A DNA stretch of 64,000 nt from Paenibacillus sp. 1781tsa1 (GCF_024159265.1 NZ_JAMYWY010000001.1:4092001-4156000); one strand, 5' to 3'; shown: positions 8,466 to 17,394, numbered from the stretch's first letter. Program-made: numbers and translations. Notes: generated by a model from the sequence alone, not told the origin.

Positions 8466-8596
8466 TTAGATTTTCTAATCGAGTAAGGCATAATTTCAAG
8501 AACTTTAGCCATGTTTTCTGCATCCTCAGGTGTCTCGAATGGCTTCAGAAAAGGCTTCATATCTCCATTTTCATCGCAAATGTATAATTGCCACAT
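8462..8596 (-). CDS. hypothetical protein, 44 aa
   Basis: MWQLYICDENGDMKPFLKPF and a helical tail ending SIRKSK. Start ATG 8596 with GAGGTG/AAAGG upstream. Function unknown. Confidence 0.5.
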   Translation of the reverse strand: MWQLYICDENGDMKPFLKPFETPEDAENMAKVLEIMPYSIRKSK

Positions 8597-8603
8597 ACAC
8601 CTT

Positions 8604-8855
8604 TCACCTCTTTGGTCCATATTCTATAACCTCGAACTCCTGTTTCACTCTTTCCGTCATAGACTCTCGTTTGCTATTACTAAGTTCATACCAATCACGG
8701 TCATAAGATAATCTTGCTTCATCACAAGCTTCCTTAGTGACTACACCATTAGCGGCTCCTTTGGATGTGTAAACGAGCTTCCTGCCTTGTGCTTCATATG
8801 GCTGACCATTTCGATAAATCACATATACCGTTTCATCCTTAATTTGTAACGACAT
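8604..8855 (-). CDS. hypothetical protein, 83 aa
   Basis: Start taken at ATG 8855 because GTGGAG lies 8 nt upstream; the start overlaps the end of the preceding gene by 17 nt. Sequence has YVIYRNGQPYEAQGRK and a helical C-terminal half. Function unknown. Confidence 0.6.
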   Translation of the reverse strand: MSLQIKDETVYVIYRNGQPYEAQGRKLVYTSKGAANGVVTKEACDEARLSYDRDWYELSNSKRESMTERVKQEFEVIEYGPKR

Positions 8856-9297
8856 CTTTTGGTCTCCACTCTGGGTGAGTTTGATAAAATCGCTCAACGT
8901 TGTCCACTAAAGCCTCTTTCAGTCCTAAACGTCTCATACTCTCAATCTTTTGAACATCGTCATATGCACTACAGAAGTACTCCCAGTTGTAATACAAATC
9001 AATTTCAAAATATGTTCCTCTATCTGGTTTTTCTGTTTGTTTACAATCATAAAACTGCTCAAGAATTTTTATCACATCTTCTTGATCCATTCCGTATGAT
9101 TGTTCAATATCAGACACTTCAAATTGTATGTATGCTACTAGTGTATTGAATACATTTACTGAGTATGGTGCCCTTACCCAGTACTCTCTAGGTTTGCTAT
9201 CGTGTGTATGGGTCAGGCAATAAATATTGATTTTCTTCTGTGCTAGATTCTTTTTCTTAGAGACTAGTTGCACAATTTCTACTCTTGTCTTACTCAT
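8839..9297 (-). CDS. hypothetical protein, 152 aa
   Basis: Start at ATG 9297 (MSKTRVEIVQL) behind GGGGGATG. Contains LAQKKINIYCLTHTH and a Tyr/Trp-rich acidic centre. Family not recognised. Confidence 0.65.
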   Translation of the reverse strand: MSKTRVEIVQLVSKKKNLAQKKINIYCLTHTHDSKPREYWVRAPYSVNVFNTLVAYIQFEVSDIEQSYGMDQEDVIKILEQFYDCKQTEKPDRGTYFEIDLYYNWEYFCSAYDDVQKIESMRRLGLKEALVDNVERFYQTHPEWRPKDVVTN

Positions 9298-9332
9298 AGC
9301 ATCATCCCCCATTGTTTATTAATCCAATTTAC

Positions 9333-9497
9333 TTACTTCCAAATGACTTTCTGATTACATCTCCAACAACGATCTTCTTTCGGACGCCAACCAATAGATC
9401 CTTGGCAATTAGGACAATATGTAAAGCTTGGCGTATATCCTGCACTGTACCAAATTGATTGTTTTGTTACTGTTTCATGAGGCACATCTTTATCCAT
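9333..9497 (-). CDS. zinc-ribbon microprotein, 54 aa
   Basis: Two CxxC knuckles (CPNC and CWRC, 18 residues apart) in a basic C-terminal half, the layout of a small zinc ribbon. ATG at 9497; only a weak RBS. It may bind nucleic acid or a polymerase. Confidence 0.6.
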   Translation of the reverse strand: MDKDVPHETVTKQSIWYSAGYTPSFTYCPNCQGSIGWRPKEDRCWRCNQKVIWK

Positions 9498-9533
9498 CTT
9501 CAGATACACTTTCCTTTCTAAAAGTCGAGACTG

Positions 9534-9683
9534 TTACATAGCATTGATAATTTGCTCATTCTTCTTTTTTAGAAATTCAATATATTTTTGTTGTTTCTTT
9601 AGCATTTTGAACATTCCTGTAATTACTGGGTCGTTCCTATAATGTCTATCGTCAATGAGTTTTTCTAAGTCTTTCACGTACAT
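9534..9683 (-). CDS. hypothetical basic helical protein, 49 aa
   Basis: AGGAG 7 nt before ATG 9683. Helical, Lys-rich (MLKKQQKYIEFLKKKNEQ). Function unknown. Confidence 0.55.
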   Translation of the reverse strand: MYVKDLEKLIDDRHYRNDPVITGMFKMLKKQQKYIEFLKKKNEQIINAM

Positions 9684-9761
9684 GTTTTCACTCCTCTTTT
9701 CTCAATGAAATCCAACATTCATCAGATCATTCTCCTCACCTGATGAATGTTGTCCAAACAG

Positions 9762-10004
9762 TTACTTGTAGAAATCCTTTTTGCAGCAGATCCAGAATGA
9801 AAAGTTCTCATTTCCGTTATCATCTAATATGTATATTTCTTCTTCTACTGCGGCACAATCATCATATTTCATAGTGTAGAGCTTGTACATTCCCCCGATT
9901 GTAACTGGCACATTCCTCAGACACGCTAGTATTTTAACATGGGTGGCTTCCTCCTCATTTTTAGTGAGACTAAAATCAGATTCGTCCATCCTCTGCTCAT
10001 ACAT
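9762..10004 (-). CDS. hypothetical protein, 80 aa
   Basis: Alpha/beta-looking with a CLRNVPVTIGGMYKLY strand pair and a terminal WICCKKDFYK. It has its own promoter at 10034-10061, so it is probably the first gene of a transcript. Function unknown. Confidence 0.65.
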   Translation of the reverse strand: MYEQRMDESDFSLTKNEEEATHVKILACLRNVPVTIGGMYKLYTMKYDDCAAVEEEIYILDDNGNENFSFWICCKKDFYK

Positions 10005-10033
10005 TCAACCATCCCTTTCGATCTGATAGTATT

Positions 10034-10078
10034 ATTATATTACATTATCATTCAAAGTCAATATGTATTTTTATTCTT
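10034..10078 (-). promoter_or_regulatory. promoter with upstream AAGAATAAAAATACATA box
   Basis: TTGACT (10056-10061), 16-nt spacer, TATAAT (10034-10039). The box AAGAATAAAAATACATA (10062-10078) abuts the -35. Reads towards the 9762-10004 gene. Confidence 0.7.
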
Positions 10079-10111
10079 TATTTATTTTAATGAAAACTAT
10101 ATTTTATCTGC

Positions 10112-10267
10112 TTATACATCAGTCAAAATATCCATCATCGCTTCAATAGCCTCATCATTCAATCCATTGACTTCTTTCCAGTCACTCACTAGAAACTTTA
10201 AGGGTGGACACTCCAGATCCCACCAAGATAGAAAGCTAAGTTCTTCGAGTTGCTTCACAGTAAACAT
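10112..10267 (-). CDS. hypothetical acidic protein, 51 aa
   Basis: MFTVKQLEELSFLSWWDLEC then an acidic tail. GAGAGGTG 5 nt before ATG. It follows the primase gene with a 12-nt gap and is probably in its operon. Confidence 0.55.
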   Translation of the reverse strand: MFTVKQLEELSFLSWWDLECPPLKFLVSDWKEVNGLNDEAIEAMMDILTDV

Positions 10268-10279
10268 TTAACACCTCTC

Positions 10280-11353
10280 TCATACAGAAATTTTAAATTT
10301 AGATTCTTCGTATAGCTGTTTAAATGTATCCAAACCAAGGTCACAGGGGCTATCCCTATCTTTGTACATGTTTTTATTGTCAAATAACGCATACACATTC
10401 CGTGTTTTACCAAACTTAGCAGCTTGTTTTTTTATTGCTTCTACGGACTTATCCTTATCCATAGCAATGACAATATTGATGTCTAGCCCTAACTCTTTGA
10501 TCATCTTTACTTGATATTCACTAATGTCGTCACCGCTAATTGCCAGACAATTTCTAAAACCAAACTGACTACTTAACCAACATGTCTTTTCAGCTTCAAA
10601 TATAATCACTTCTTTTTCCTCAAGAATATAGTACATAGCTCGATGCCAATTGTACCACTCTATCATCTTGTTAAAGTTGATGAGATACATAAATTTATAG
10701 ATATCTCTATCCTCATAATCCTCATAAATTGTTCTTCCTTTGACAGAGATAATATCCCCGAAACGGTTGTGTATTGGAAATACAATTCTTTGACTTCTTA
10801 TGTCATATCCTATGCCAAATTCAATCTGTGTTTTGTAATCAACTCCTTCATCGTAGTATTTTTTATGTGGCAACATGACAAATTGATTCATGTACTCATC
10901 GTCATAGATATCGTTTTCCAAATCGTCTCTCAGCCGACTCTTCTTGCGTCCTCTTTTTACATTTTTTAGCCAACTTAAATGATCTAATGATGGACTGGGA
11001 GAATAAGATCCTGATAAAAACTGCTTATAATTTAACTTATCACATATCCATCTTTTAGCCTTTGGTAGACTTTTCTTTTGCTCTTCTAATGTGTAATGAT
11101 CGAAAACTATGTATGATACTAATCCGTAAATATCAATGTCTGATTCCCCAAGTGACCTTATTCTGCTGGATAAAGATTCATTGAGGTAAACTTGTACAGA
11201 CCTCTTATTTGGGGACTCGAACTTGTAAGGTAATTGAGCTTCATATCTATTCTTCTTGGGATTGACATGTTCACATCCCATTACTTCAAGCAGTTCACCA
11301 ACTCGTTCTTCTTCAAGAATTTTCTGTTTAATTAACTTTAAATCTTCATTCAC
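10280..11353 (-). CDS. Toprim-domain DNA primase
   Basis: 357 aa. The C-terminal Toprim fold is marked by VIIFEAEKT (about residue 252) and AMDKDKS (about 301), the Glu and Asp-x-Asp metal ligands of DnaG-type primases; FPIHNRFGDIISVKGR precedes it as in phage primases. It should make RNA primers together with the helicase encoded next. The N-terminal region that normally holds a CHC2/CHCC zinc finger has no matching Cys/His set here (MGCEHVNPKKNRYEAQLPY). Equivalent to SPbeta YorJ by position, not by a comparison I could run. Confidence 0.8.
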   Translation of the reverse strand: MNEDLKLIKQKILEEERVGELLEVMGCEHVNPKKNRYEAQLPYKFESPNKRSVQVYLNESLSSRIRSLGESDIDIYGLVSYIVFDHYTLEEQKKSLPKAKRWICDKLNYKQFLSGSYSPSPSLDHLSWLKNVKRGRKKSRLRDDLENDIYDDEYMNQFVMLPHKKYYDEGVDYKTQIEFGIGYDIRSQRIVFPIHNRFGDIISVKGRTIYEDYEDRDIYKFMYLINFNKMIEWYNWHRAMYYILEEKEVIIFEAEKTCWLSSQFGFRNCLAISGDDISEYQVKMIKELGLDINIVIAMDKDKSVEAIKKQAAKFGKTRNVYALFDNKNMYKDRDSPCDLGLDTFKQLYEESKFKISV

Positions 11354-11386
11354 TCATTATTCCACCTTCAATCAACAAGAACTCGA

Positions 11387-12898
11387 TTAGAATGCCGAGT
11401 TTGATTTTTTACCCATCTGAGAATAGGCAACTTCTTTAAAGCTGTTAATTCCGTAGTTTACCTCATAGATGATTTGTTCCGATGTCTCCCCGGCACGATT
11501 CTTGGCAATGAACACAATAAGATAGGTTTTTTCAGGATCAAGTTTGTATTCTTTCTTGTGCCATTTACCATCAAAATCGCTTTTCTCCCAGTTGTAAGCA
11601 AATATTTCTTCTTTTTTCCCGGGCATCTCGTCATTATATAGAAGGCGACCCATAAGAACTACTGAAGCAACCTCTACTATTTCAAGTGACTTGCCAATCG
11701 CACTGAGATCTAGAAACCTATACTCTTTACCTATCTTCAGTTGAACAGTCGCCAACATCCCCAAATTGTTTGCTTCTGGCTTTATGCAGTCAAAGATTGC
11801 CTGAGCAGCATTACTAAAAGCCTCCCATCTAGCCGCTTCATTTGCTGAATTATCAGGTTTAAATGTATCTAGAAGACCATATGAATAATTGAGCGGTTTC
11901 ATCATTTGGATACGGCTTAACACATCTTCGACTCGATATTTTTTCAGATCATAAAATTTTACTAAGTCTCTTGGATATTGTTGAATCCAATCTCTCGCAT
12001 TGTAAAGCTTCTCAAGAGTTGCCTCATCAAATTTCCCCTCTGAAAGCTTCTCTCGGTTAATTGGTTTGTTTAGCTTCTTAGAAGAAACCGTAGCCATTAG
12101 AAGGTTTCTAGATTTCCAAACGTTCTCTTCGTTGGTAAACATCATGCCTTTTTGATCATTTTCATATAGAGACAAAACAAATTTCTCCATAGCTATAGAG
12201 CTTTTCCCCACACCTGAGCTAAGAACCAAATAAATAAGTTCACCTTTTCTCCATCCCTTTATCTTCTTACTAAGTCTCGGGGAGTCGTGCAGTGGAAGCC
12301 CCATTGCCTCACCCTGATTCATTTTATCAATGGCTTGGTCGAGATCGTCGCTTAAGTTGTATTCAACCACCTCTCCACAATTAATATGTGAAAAAATAAT
12401 GCTAGTTTTGTATTGGAAGAAAGATTGGAGCTGCTTTAGATTCATCTTTGTTAATTTTTTTACAAGGTTGAGATCGCCAGTATTAATTAATCCCTCTTTT
12501 TGAAATTTTCTTAGGCTTTCATACTTTTGAATTTCCGAAAAATGATATTCATCGTTACCTTTATCCTTCTCACATTCCTCAACAATCTCTTCAATTGTGG
12601 AATAGCCGCCGTATTCGTTATAGTATTCGAAATATGACTTCCTGCCGACTTCTACGGGACGAGATGATAAAAATGAATATGTTGTTGTATCATCAAAGGT
12701 TTTGATGCTATTTATACTCATTTCTCTTCCTATGTAAAAGTAGAACCACCATACTGGTTCTGTAAATGTATCTTTAGTTATCTCATGGTTCTTATACTTT
12801 TCATATAGAGATGGATTGCTCCACAAATATCCAACAAAAATAGACTCATGAATTCTTGACGGCTCACAAAATTCTAATAAATAGTTTATAGCACACAC
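11387..12898 (-). CDS. DnaB-family replicative helicase
   Basis: 503 aa, GTG start at 12898 directly after TAGGGAG. Walker A is LVLSSGVGKSS (about residue 224), followed by a DnaB-like ATPase domain with GMMFTNEENVW, LGMLATVQLKIGKEYR and a C-terminal LIVFIAKNRAGE segment, the arginine-finger region. It unwinds DNA at the phage fork. It sits between the primase and a zinc-finger protein, as in SPbeta (YorI). Confidence 0.85.
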   Translation of the reverse strand: MCAINYLLEFCEPSRIHESIFVGYLWSNPSLYEKYKNHEITKDTFTEPVWWFYFYIGREMSINSIKTFDDTTTYSFLSSRPVEVGRKSYFEYYNEYGGYSTIEEIVEECEKDKGNDEYHFSEIQKYESLRKFQKEGLINTGDLNLVKKLTKMNLKQLQSFFQYKTSIIFSHINCGEVVEYNLSDDLDQAIDKMNQGEAMGLPLHDSPRLSKKIKGWRKGELIYLVLSSGVGKSSIAMEKFVLSLYENDQKGMMFTNEENVWKSRNLLMATVSSKKLNKPINREKLSEGKFDEATLEKLYNARDWIQQYPRDLVKFYDLKKYRVEDVLSRIQMMKPLNYSYGLLDTFKPDNSANEAARWEAFSNAAQAIFDCIKPEANNLGMLATVQLKIGKEYRFLDLSAIGKSLEIVEVASVVLMGRLLYNDEMPGKKEEIFAYNWEKSDFDGKWHKKEYKLDPEKTYLIVFIAKNRAGETSEQIIYEVNYGINSFKEVAYSQMGKKSNSAF

Positions 12899-12901
12899 TC
12901 C

Positions 12902-13495
12902 CTAAAGAAAATCACTAATATCCATGTCATCTTTTTTGATTATTTTATTATTAATTGAGCTACTAATTATCTCTTTATCCTGATTAGTTGTCTTTTTAAT
13001 TATCTTCATTTGTTCAATCCGATTTTTACGTCTTGCAAATGCTTCATTTAATTTACCAATCATTATGCTTATACAATAATTTATTGCTCTTACATCGTTT
13101 GACCCGTCCAGAGTATTTGTAAGATTCCATTTAATGCTGTCTTCAGCCAAAACATATGCATCCAGCATCAGTCCAAAATCAGGCCCCGTTCTCCATTTAC
13201 GTTCACGCTTGCCATTCTTAGTCTCATAACCAGCCCTTAGATCCTTAAGACGTGTGATATTTCCTTTTGGTAACAATAAAATATCGTGCAACTTAATTAT
13301 GTATTGATAGAGATTGTCCCACTCTTGATTCTCTTTTACTGTCTCTGCCTTCAACTTTAAATACTTACCATGACAGTACTCAACATGATAGTATCGTTTG
13401 TCTTCTTCATACTTCATGTCTTCCTTCTGTCCATATTGTGTGCAGATTGGACACTTAACTGGTCTAGCCAGTTTAATCACCTCCTTAGAATACAA
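12902..13495 (-). CDS. zinc-finger replication-associated protein
   Basis: 197 aa. The N-terminus has CPIC and a YHVEYCHGKY segment 22 residues on, a probable zinc site. The rest is helical and basic (AFARRKNRIEQMKIIKK) and ends DDMDISDFL. Its stop supplies the RBS of the helicase, so the products are made together. It could be a helicase loader or primosome component (inference from location). Start overlaps the ligase gene end by 11 nt. Confidence 0.65.
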   Translation of the reverse strand: MYSKEVIKLARPVKCPICTQYGQKEDMKYEEDKRYYHVEYCHGKYLKLKAETVKENQEWDNLYQYIIKLHDILLLPKGNITRLKDLRAGYETKNGKRERKWRTGPDFGLMLDAYVLAEDSIKWNLTNTLDGSNDVRAINYCISIMIGKLNEAFARRKNRIEQMKIIKKTTNQDKEIISSSINNKIIKKDDMDISDFL

Positions 13496-14312
13496 AGCTT
13501 TCGAATTCAGGCAATCTTAGCAAGTTGTTTTTAGTGTATCCCCGGTGTTTAACAACACACTTTATGGCAGGATCGATGTAAACCGTATCCTCTGTCTCTT
13601 TCTTTTTAAGTTGCTGGAACACTCTATATCCCGCTTTTCTCTCGTTTGTGCCAACAGCTAAACTCATTACCCCAACTATTCGTTTACCATCAGACAATAT
13701 CCAACCAAATTCATTTTTCTTGTATCCAGCAATGTAGTATTCTCCTACCTCATACGCGATTACCTTCAACCATTTGTCGGATCTTTTATCGATTTCATAT
13801 TTTGAGCGGATATCCTTCAAAACTATTCCTTCAAGTTTTTGCTGCTTGGCAAGGCTGAAGTACTCAATTCCATTTCCTCTTATATAGATCGATTTAGCAT
13901 AGTATTCATTGTCTACGAAGGCATTGGACAGTATCTCTTTGCGTTCTATAAGAGGTTTGGAAGTCACACTTTTTCCTTCAAAATTAACTATGTCGAAAGC
14001 GCAAAATGTAACTTTGTGCTTACTCTTTTTTGACATAAACCTTTCCATGATTGATTCAAAGTTTGGCTTACCGTCTGAATCAGTTACGATCAGTTCACCG
14101 TCAAGTGTTGTCCCCTCTTGGATTGGTAAATTTTCAACCAGTTCAGGAAACTTGGCCGTAACGTCATTGTTGTGTCTGGTATATATTTTCACCTTATCCC
14201 TGTAGTCGATAATAAGGCGAATGCCATCGAGTTTAAGCTCTGTTAAATGCAGATCACTATCGAATGGCAAGTTGTTTGGTGCTTTGTATAACAACATTGG
14301 AGAAGTAAACAT
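13485..14312 (-). CDS. ATP-dependent DNA ligase
   Basis: About 275 aa, the size of a minimal ligase with nucleotidyltransferase and OB domains. Motif I is LKLDGIRL (catalytic Lys adenylated by ATP), then YTRHNNDVT, DGELIV, the motif IV-like EGIVLKD, and motif V-like DKWLKV. It seals nicks during phage replication; SPbeta has LigB. I prefer the start at 14312 (MFTSPMLLYKAP), because the GGGTGAT RBS lies inside the longer version beginning at 14324. Confidence 0.9.
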   Translation of the reverse strand: MFTSPMLLYKAPNNLPFDSDLHLTELKLDGIRLIIDYRDKVKIYTRHNNDVTAKFPELVENLPIQEGTTLDGELIVTDSDGKPNFESIMERFMSKKSKHKVTFCAFDIVNFEGKSVTSKPLIERKEILSNAFVDNEYYAKSIYIRGNGIEYFSLAKQQKLEGIVLKDIRSKYEIDKRSDKWLKVIAYEVGEYYIAGYKKNEFGWILSDGKRIVGVMSLAVGTNERKAGYRVFQQLKKKETEDTVYIDPAIKCVVKHRGYTKNNLLRLPEFESFVF

Positions 14313-14389
14313 ATTATCACCCATTTAAGTATATCAAACGGGATTATGCAGTTTCATCGGTAATATATGTATTGTTTTATATACTACAC

Positions 14390-14488
14390 TTACTCACTTT
14401 TCTCTATAGCCTCTGAATCCTTATTTTCTTTATCTTTATTATTATAGTGTTTTAATATATCATCCACTGTTTTAAACTCTACTTCCAC
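14390..14488 (-). CDS. possible 32-aa acidic pe ptide
   Basis: GTG-initiated frame encoding a Lys/Asp/Glu-rich peptide (VDDILKHYNNKDKENKDSEA). No convincing RBS. It fills an otherwise empty 200-nt gap that also carries one AATACATA octamer (14366). Weak call. Confidence 0.25.
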   Translation of the reverse strand: MEVEFKTVDDILKHYNNKDKENKDSEAIEKSE

Positions 14489-14532
14489 TTACAATCAATC
14501 CAATCTTTGTTTATTCTTCTTGAATACTTATG

Positions 14533-14736
14533 CTAATTATATGGATTACCAGCGACTGTTATATATTCTCTTTTATCATTGTCATAACTAATCCATGTAT
14601 CGCTTTCTTTATTCTGATCTTCGATTTTCCCTAGTGTTGGATAATACCATGGGTCATCATATACTTTGATATATATTCCAGTGTCTTTTGTGATCTGATT
14701 TAATTTCTTCAAAAATAATTTCATATTATCGTCCAT
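14533..14736 (-). CDS. hypothetical protein, 67 aa
   Basis: Start at ATG 14736 (MDDNMKLFLKKL) because AAGGGAGG lies just upstream. Aromatic and acidic (DDPWYYPTLG). Function unknown. Confidence 0.6.
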   Translation of the reverse strand: MDDNMKLFLKKLNQITKDTGIYIKVYDDPWYYPTLGKIEDQNKESDTWISYDNDKREYITVAGNPYN

Positions 14737-14798
14737 ATTTACCTCCCTTATGCTCATTCATTCTCCGTATTTCTTCCATTTACTAATCCAATATTCTG

Positions 14799-14816
14799 AT
14801 GAAACTGTACTTTTAC
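14799..14816 (-). repeat. 18-bp intergenic dyad element
   Basis: GTAAAAGTACAGTTTCAT, directly after the stop of the nucleotidyltransferase-like gene. Confidence 0.7.
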
Positions 14817-15653
14817 CTACTCATAAATGTCAATCGAATCTGTACCTTCTCCATCAAATACCTGATCAATTACTTCAGATATCCATTCAGTACTGATTAC
14901 AAAATCAGGTTTCACCGAGTTGATTTTGATTTGTTCAATAATATCTCTAAACAGAGTCAAATCTACTCCAGTCAATTGCTCTTCTAAGACATTCGCATCA
15001 TCTAGATTTAACTCACCACATTGTAAGATCATCTTTAAGTATTGTCCTGCGTTGATACTCCAACCTCTTTGTATGTATTTTCTTGATCTAATAACTGATG
15101 CTAGTGGATACTTAGATCCAACATATTTAAGTTCTTTTGTAAGAATTGACTCCAGAGCTTTCTGTGGCAAAACCAATTCGTTCTTATGTGGGATGAAGTA
15201 ACACGTGCAATGAATGTAGTCATAATTCTTATGTATCTCTTCAGGGTTTCCATAAAATCTGTTTACCAATTGAACATCATCCGAAAGAGTGATTGCGTTA
15301 GACGATACGAAGACTGGTAAATATCCTTCTTTGTATTTTGCTCCTGCTACTCCTGCGCTTGGCACAATAACTCTAATTCTATTTTCTTTCTCTTCAACCT
15401 TAACATCGTAGTGATTATTGGTTCTCTTATTGAATTTTTTGATGTAGTATTCCGCTACCTTCTTGCATGATTCTTTATCCATGAAGTAGTAATCATAATC
15501 ATTCGGTTCTTCATCAAGCAGTAGCGATACAATAGCTCCTCCGGTAATAAAAGACTTTTCATTAACAAGCTTTACAATTGACTCATCATCTATAGAACCA
15601 ATAAAGTCTCTGTGTGCATCTTGCAGCTTTCGTTTAATTGTTTTTAAATTCAT
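14817..15653 (-). CDS. nucleotidyltransferase-fold protein
   Basis: 278 aa from ATG 15653 (MNLKTIKRKLQ, AAAGGAGG upstream). The segment FITGGAIVSLL followed by NDYDYYFMD matches the Gly-Gly-x(n)-Asp-x-Asp core of polymerase-beta-like nucleotidyltransferases. It shares further blocks (SSNAITLSDDVQLV, YGNPEEIHKNYDYIH, YIQRGWSINAGQYLKM) with the 33875-34585 protein, so the two are paralogues. The substrate is unknown. A promoter lies at 15682-15710. Confidence 0.65.
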   Translation of the reverse strand: MNLKTIKRKLQDAHRDFIGSIDDESIVKLVNEKSFITGGAIVSLLLDEEPNDYDYYFMDKESCKKVAEYYIKKFNKRTNNHYDVKVEEKENRIRVIVPSAGVAGAKYKEGYLPVFVSSNAITLSDDVQLVNRFYGNPEEIHKNYDYIHCTCYFIPHKNELVLPQKALESILTKELKYVGSKYPLASVIRSRKYIQRGWSINAGQYLKMILQCGELNLDDANVLEEQLTGVDLTLFRDIIEQIKINSVKPDFVISTEWISEVIDQVFDGEGTDSIDIYE

Positions 15654-15681
15654 ATATGTATTTAATTCCTCCTTTAGATTT

Positions 15682-15710
15682 ATCTTATCATATGTATTTT
15701 TATTGTTCAA
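15682..15710 (-). promoter_or_regulatory. promoter with AATAAAAATACATA in the spacer
   Basis: TTGAAC (15705-15710), 17-nt spacer AATAAAAATACATATGA, TAAGAT (15682-15687). Here the promoter-linked motif lies between -35 and -10. Reads towards the nucleotidyltransferase-like gene. Confidence 0.65.
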
Positions 15711-15713
15711 GTA

Positions 15714-15998
15714 TTATTTTTGTGTACTTAATTCAAACTCAATATCTAATGCCAGTGACAACTTAATCAAAATTTCAATACTCGGCACGTTATCATTATC
15801 AGTTAAATCTACAATGGATTTCTCACCGACTTGGGCTTTAGTAGCTAAATCTGCATTGCTAATTCCAATATCTTCTTGCTTCTTCAGTATAGCTACGGTT
15901 AGTTTGGCAGATAGGGAAATCATCTTTTTTCTAACTTCTGAAGCATAATTAAGCGACTCTTTAATCTCAGCCCATCTTGTTTGACTTTTAACTTCCAT
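15714..15998 (-). CDS. XRE-family HTH regulator
   Basis: 94 aa. Residues 28-88 form a Cro/C1 helix-turn-helix (ISNADLATKAQVGEKSIVDL, then NVPSIEILIKLSLAL). The N-terminal helix resembles small antitoxin-like XRE proteins. The following promoter and gene may be its target. No toxin-like partner abuts it. Confidence 0.8.
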   Translation of the reverse strand: MEVKSQTRWAEIKESLNYASEVRKKMISLSAKLTVAILKKQEDIGISNADLATKAQVGEKSIVDLTDNDNVPSIEILIKLSLALDIEFELSTQK

Positions 15999-16054
15999 TT
16001 CTCATCCTCATTTCTATATGATATCAACCTTTTATAGAGTTCTTCTTTAACGTA

Positions 16055-16225
16055 CTAAACGGATTCTTTTCTTGCTCTGTTGAAACGCGTTCTGAACCGA
16101 TCTAAAACCCAATCTCGGTCATAATGATTATCGTCAGCGACTTCATTACAAGTCTGTAATACTTCATCTACAAGTTCGTCGATACGCTCTATAGCTTTTT
16201 TGTATAGCTTTTTATCGTCATCCAA
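16055..16225 (-). CDS. hypothetical helical protein, 56 aa
   Basis: TTG start at 16225 with GGGGTGG 5 nt upstream; a GTG at 16234 is an alternative. Acidic, then basic helix (RFRTRFNRARKES). Function unknown. Confidence 0.5.
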   Translation of the reverse strand: MDDDKKLYKKAIERIDELVDEVLQTCNEVADDNHYDRDWVLDRFRTRFNRARKESV

Positions 16226-16236
16226 GTCAGCCACCC

Positions 16237-16683
16237 CTACTTTTTGTCTTTAATCTTCAAGTTTCTATGTAGCTCCAAATCAAGAGCCCCAAATACTTCG
16301 GACTCAATTTCGTATTTTTTTGGTAATAAATCTTTAGGAGCCCAGTTTGAATAAACATTTCTCATATGTTCACCAAGCATTGAATACATTTTCCATCCGA
16401 AACGTTCCATCTTTGCCATTGAGCCGTAGTCAATCTTAACGATTGCAGGGAAAACATCGATTTCTTGTTCCTCTTTAATCCTCTTTGATAGCTTATATGA
16501 AGTTTTAGTGATTAAAGCCTTATTTCCTCTACTCATGTTCTGATTGACCAAAAGTTCCATGACGGGCTTCCACTTGTCGTTGTCATACTCTTTTCTAATT
16601 TCTTCCCATAATTCATCATCTTCATCACTGTGCCAATCCCATGTATCCGCTTTAAGTTTCTTGAATAAATGGTAGTGCTGCAA
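16237..16683 (-). CDS. hypothetical protein, 148 aa
   Basis: TTG start at 16683 behind GGAGG. Trp-rich acidic N-terminus (DTWDWHSDEDDELWEEI). Family not recognised. Confidence 0.65.
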   Translation of the reverse strand: MQHYHLFKKLKADTWDWHSDEDDELWEEIRKEYDNDKWKPVMELLVNQNMSRGNKALITKTSYKLSKRIKEEQEIDVFPAIVKIDYGSMAKMERFGWKMYSMLGEHMRNVYSNWAPKDLLPKKYEIESEVFGALDLELHRNLKIKDKK

Positions 16684-16706
16684 TCTTCATTCCTCCTCTC
16701 GATAGA

Positions 16707-16889
16707 TTAGATGTCCAATCTTCCCATTTCACATTCCCTAACCTCATATACGCTAGGAATCTTCCATATTTCTGTTGTCTCTAAATCGGTAGTAAATATA
16801 ACATAGCTCATTTTAATTTTAGGATAATAGACTGATCCCACCACTTCAAGTAATTCAGGTTCATTAGTATAGACAAAATAGTTCTTCAA
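16707..16889 (-). CDS. hypothetical protein, 60 aa
   Basis: Mostly beta-strand composition (MKNYFVYTNEPELLEVVGSV). RBS AGGAGG. Function unknown. Confidence 0.6.
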   Translation of the reverse strand: MKNYFVYTNEPELLEVVGSVYYPKIKMSYVIFTTDLETTEIWKIPSVYEVRECEMGRLDI

Positions 16890-16927
16890 GATTTTAACCT
16901 CCTTAATAGAGCGCGCTTTTTAGCAAA

Positions 16928-17137
16928 TTAAGTTCTTCTCATGGACTGTATTTGATGTTGAATTTTTAAAGCAATCTTTTCGATTTCTGCCGCCTGTTCC
17001 TCCATGAGCTTCAGTCTATTTGATACGCGATTACCAGATCTATTTCTATGTATGGCATAATGATCCAATTTCTCTTTGTGGTCGTGCAAATCATCCATTA
17101 GCGCACAAAGTTCTTTGGTTTTCTTATTGGTCATCAT
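16928..17137 (-). CDS. hypothetical coiled-coil protein, 69 aa
   Basis: Two amphipathic helices (ELCALMDDLHDHKEKLDHYA and LMEEQAAEIEKIALKIQHQI) joined by a basic loop, likely a dimeric hairpin. RBS AAAGAGG. Function unknown. Confidence 0.6.
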   Translation of the reverse strand: MMTNKKTKELCALMDDLHDHKEKLDHYAIHRNRSGNRVSNRLKLMEEQAAEIEKIALKIQHQIQSMRRT

Positions 17138-17153
17138 GATTCGCCTCTTTCCT

Positions 17154-17171
17154 GTGAAAGTAAACTTTTAC
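17154..17171 (-). repeat. 18-bp intergenic dyad element
   Basis: GTAAAAGTTTACTTTCAC, overlapping the last codons and stop of the 17168-17380 gene. Confidence 0.6.
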
Positions 17172-17380
17172 ATAGACTTGTAGATACTGTCTCGATCAAT
17201 CTTTAAAACAGTACCATTCACTAATTCCACTGTAATTTTAATCTTGGTAAGATTAATTTCTTCTTCATAGATAAGATCATGATTTTCTAGATATTCATTC
17301 AGGTTTTCGCAGTATGCTTTTTTAACAATACCTTCCCCAAATAAACTCTTAATATAATAGTCAATCTTTTCATTATCCAT
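17168..17380 (-). CDS. hypothetical protein, 70 aa
   Basis: Acidic N-terminus, then a strand-rich C-terminal half (KIKITVELVNGTVLKIDRDS). RBS AAAGGA. Function unknown. Confidence 0.6.
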   Translation of the reverse strand: MDNEKIDYYIKSLFGEGIVKKAYCENLNEYLENHDLIYEEEINLTKIKITVELVNGTVLKIDRDSIYKSM

Positions 17381-17394
17381 CTATCTAATCCTTT

